Assembly: GCA_001789645.1 (NCBI GenBank)
Contig: MGAG01000002.1
Location: 38,621 to 80,208, forward strand
DNA length: 41,588 nucleotides
Origin: Candidatus Roizmanbacteria bacterium RIFCSPLOWO2_01_FULL_37_12
GTDB taxonomy: Bacteria > Patescibacteriota > Microgenomatia > UBA1406 > GWC2-37-13
Direction: 5' to 3'
The notes under the pieces were generated by a model. The model ran no database searches and was not told where the DNA came from. It saw only the letters and a program-made list of their open reading frames with translations. Below, one piece after another: positions 40,691 to 41,588 of this stretch (its first letter is position 1; every line of letters begins with the position of its first letter). A program made the translations under genes and the position numbers.

Positions 40691-41283
40691 TTTTTCAGAA
40701 TTTCATTATGAATTTTTTGTTGATATTCAATATCAAATTCATGCAACAGTCTGCCAGCCTTGTTAGCGGATTTTTTAAAGTCTTCGCTTTGTAAGGCGGC
40801 TTTTCTTTGACAAAAAAGAATTTTACCCGGAGTTTTTAAGAAAAGTAAAAAAATAATTACAGCCAGAAAAGCAGATAAAATTAAAAGATTAGTTTTAAGA
40901 TTGGTTTTTTTAATGAGTAATAAAACAAAAATTACAGGCACTGCCGCAACCAATAACGACTGAAGCCAGTTGGAATCATGTCTGATGGCAGGTTGATAGC
41001 GGTAATTTACATTCGGATTGGTGGAGTAGGTATCGCCGTAATCAAGAATAATTCCGTGATCACAGAGTTTTCGTGCTTTTTTGTCGTTGAATTTATCGAG
41101 CTTGCCGTCTGCTGAAAATACAAAGTTCGAGCCGGCTTGATAGTAAGTTCCATTATTACAAATCAGATAAGAATTGAAGTTGTCGATGAAGGAGACCGGG
41201 CGAAAAATCCAAAAAAGACAGATTGACAAAGTTAATAATAAGATTTGAAACAAAAAAATCATAAATCTGACGAACTTTTTCAT
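40675..41283 (-). CDS. Membrane protein of unknown function
   Basis: This 202-residue protein has an N-terminal membrane segment (about 8-27), an external loop with two Cys (LICNNGTYYQ, ARKLCDHGIILDYGD), two further segments (about 108-150) and a cytoplasmic helical tail. No family is recognised. It lies in the glycan operon, 5 bases after the partial gene at 41289. Confidence 0.62.
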   Translation of the reverse strand: MKKFVRFMIFLFQILLLTLSICLFWIFRPVSFIDNFNSYLICNNGTYYQAGSNFVFSADGKLDKFNDKKARKLCDHGIILDYGDTYSTNPNVNYRYQPAIRHDSNWLQSLLVAAVPVIFVLLLIKKTNLKTNLLILSAFLAVIIFLLFLKTPGKILFCQRKAALQSEDFKKSANKAGRLLHEFDIEYQQKIHNEILKKCLNY

Positions 41284-41288
41284 AGGGA

Positions 41289-41588
41289 CTACTTAGCCTC
41301 AGCAATACATAATTTATTAGTACACTGGGAAGGTAGGTATTTTATTTTACAGTCATCCTGGATTCTGCTGAGGAGAAATGGTTGTATTAAGTAATTCGGA
41401 TCGGCGAACATTAGATAATTAAAGGGAGAACATTTTCCTACCAATCGGCAGTCCAAGACAATTTTCTTAGGACAATAGGCATTTATTTTAGTCGCAGCTT
41501 GATCCAGATCAGATTGGGAAAGGATTAAGGTCTGCGGATTTGTATCAAGATAATTTTCTTTATTTGTGTAGTACAACAGAAAAGTATC
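41289..41588 (-). CDS. C-terminal part of a membrane protein, N-terminus beyond the window
   Basis: The frame stays open to the window edge (reading DTFLLYYTNKENYLD), so an internal start is not real and about 99 residues are seen. The tail CKIKYLPSQCTNKLCIAEAK matches that of the 721-residue protein (CKVKYKPVKCTNKLCIISD), with further cysteines upstream, so a paralogous polytopic protein should lie beyond the edge. Confidence 0.72.
   Translation of the reverse strand, partial: DTFLLYYTNKENYLDTNPQTLILSQSDLDQAATKINAYCPKKIVLDCRLVGKCSPFNYLMFADPNYLIQPFLLSRIQDDCKIKYLPSQCTNKLCIAEAK

Noticed and set aside
41289-41576. Complete small gene of 95 codons
   Set aside because: The frame remains open to the window edge and the protein aligns with the tail of a 721-residue membrane protein.
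1-41588. CRISPR array, transposase or phage genes
   Set aside because: No regularly spaced repeats, no DDE, tyrosine or serine recombinase and no phage structural gene was seen on either strand. The mechanism of cassette movement is therefore unexplained.

Overview
The window reads as a chromosomal piece of a Candidate Phyla Radiation (Patescibacteria) bacterium, most likely of the Microgenomates group. This is inferred, with no marker phylogeny. The grounds are AT-rich DNA, a Cys-rich surface protein with Thr-Pro linkers, four-helix-bundle (S23-like) proteins, many VapBC-like toxin-antitoxin (TA) modules, several multi-membrane GT-C-like proteins, and dispersed palindromic repeats, some lying inside reading frames. 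The standard genetic code fits. The one tRNA is tRNA-Lys(UUU).

Region 1 (1-11.7 kb) is mixed core and accessory. It holds a truncated Cys-rich surface protein, a three-gene ABC-2 exporter, two AbrB-PIN TA modules, a probable structured RNA with its own promoter (4326-4517), rho, a CsoR-family regulator without the usual metal ligands, thioredoxin reductase, glutamate dehydrogenase, a LysM-M23 peptidase and a four-helix-bundle protein. Region 2 (11.8-20.8 kb) holds a PLP-enzyme gene split by one in-frame TAG, a glycosyltransferase, a HAD phosphatase, a Phd-PIN module, tRNA-Lys, a DUF4258/DUF2283 pair, a GT-C-like membrane protein and a methyltransferase. Region 3 (20.9-31 kb) is a plus-strand sugar cluster (split transketolase, HAD phosphatase, NAD-dependent epimerase, GT2) broken up by TA modules, duplications and gene remnants. 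Region 4 (41.6-31.0 kb, minus strand) is a tightly overlapping operon. It contains a second split transketolase, a DegT aminotransferase, a sugar formyltransferase, a GT2 and several large membrane proteins, and it looks like production and export of an N-formylated surface glycan.

The most unusual pattern is a recurring divergent unit: a small orphan gene on the minus strand back to back with a TA operon on the plus strand (3.2-4.3, 15.8-16.8, 24.1-25.2, 26.4-27.7 and 27.8-28.8 kb). Four orphan genes carry the same element upstream, TTGAA/TTGAC followed by (AAG)n with n = 4, 5, 8 and 8, and then a -10-like box. The triplet repeat thus occupies the promoter spacer, whose length is 3n-1 (11, 14, 23, 23 bp), and the ideal 17 bp would be reached at n = 6. 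This looks like a candidate phase-variable promoter family. Two of the units lie among copies and fragments of the epimerase gene. One of those fragments is fused to the tail of a transketolase subunit.

Many genes have a -10 box only 6-13 bases upstream of the start codon, so leaderless or near-leaderless mRNAs appear common. Clear Shine-Dalgarno sequences are the exception (starts at 3867, 6064 and 7050).
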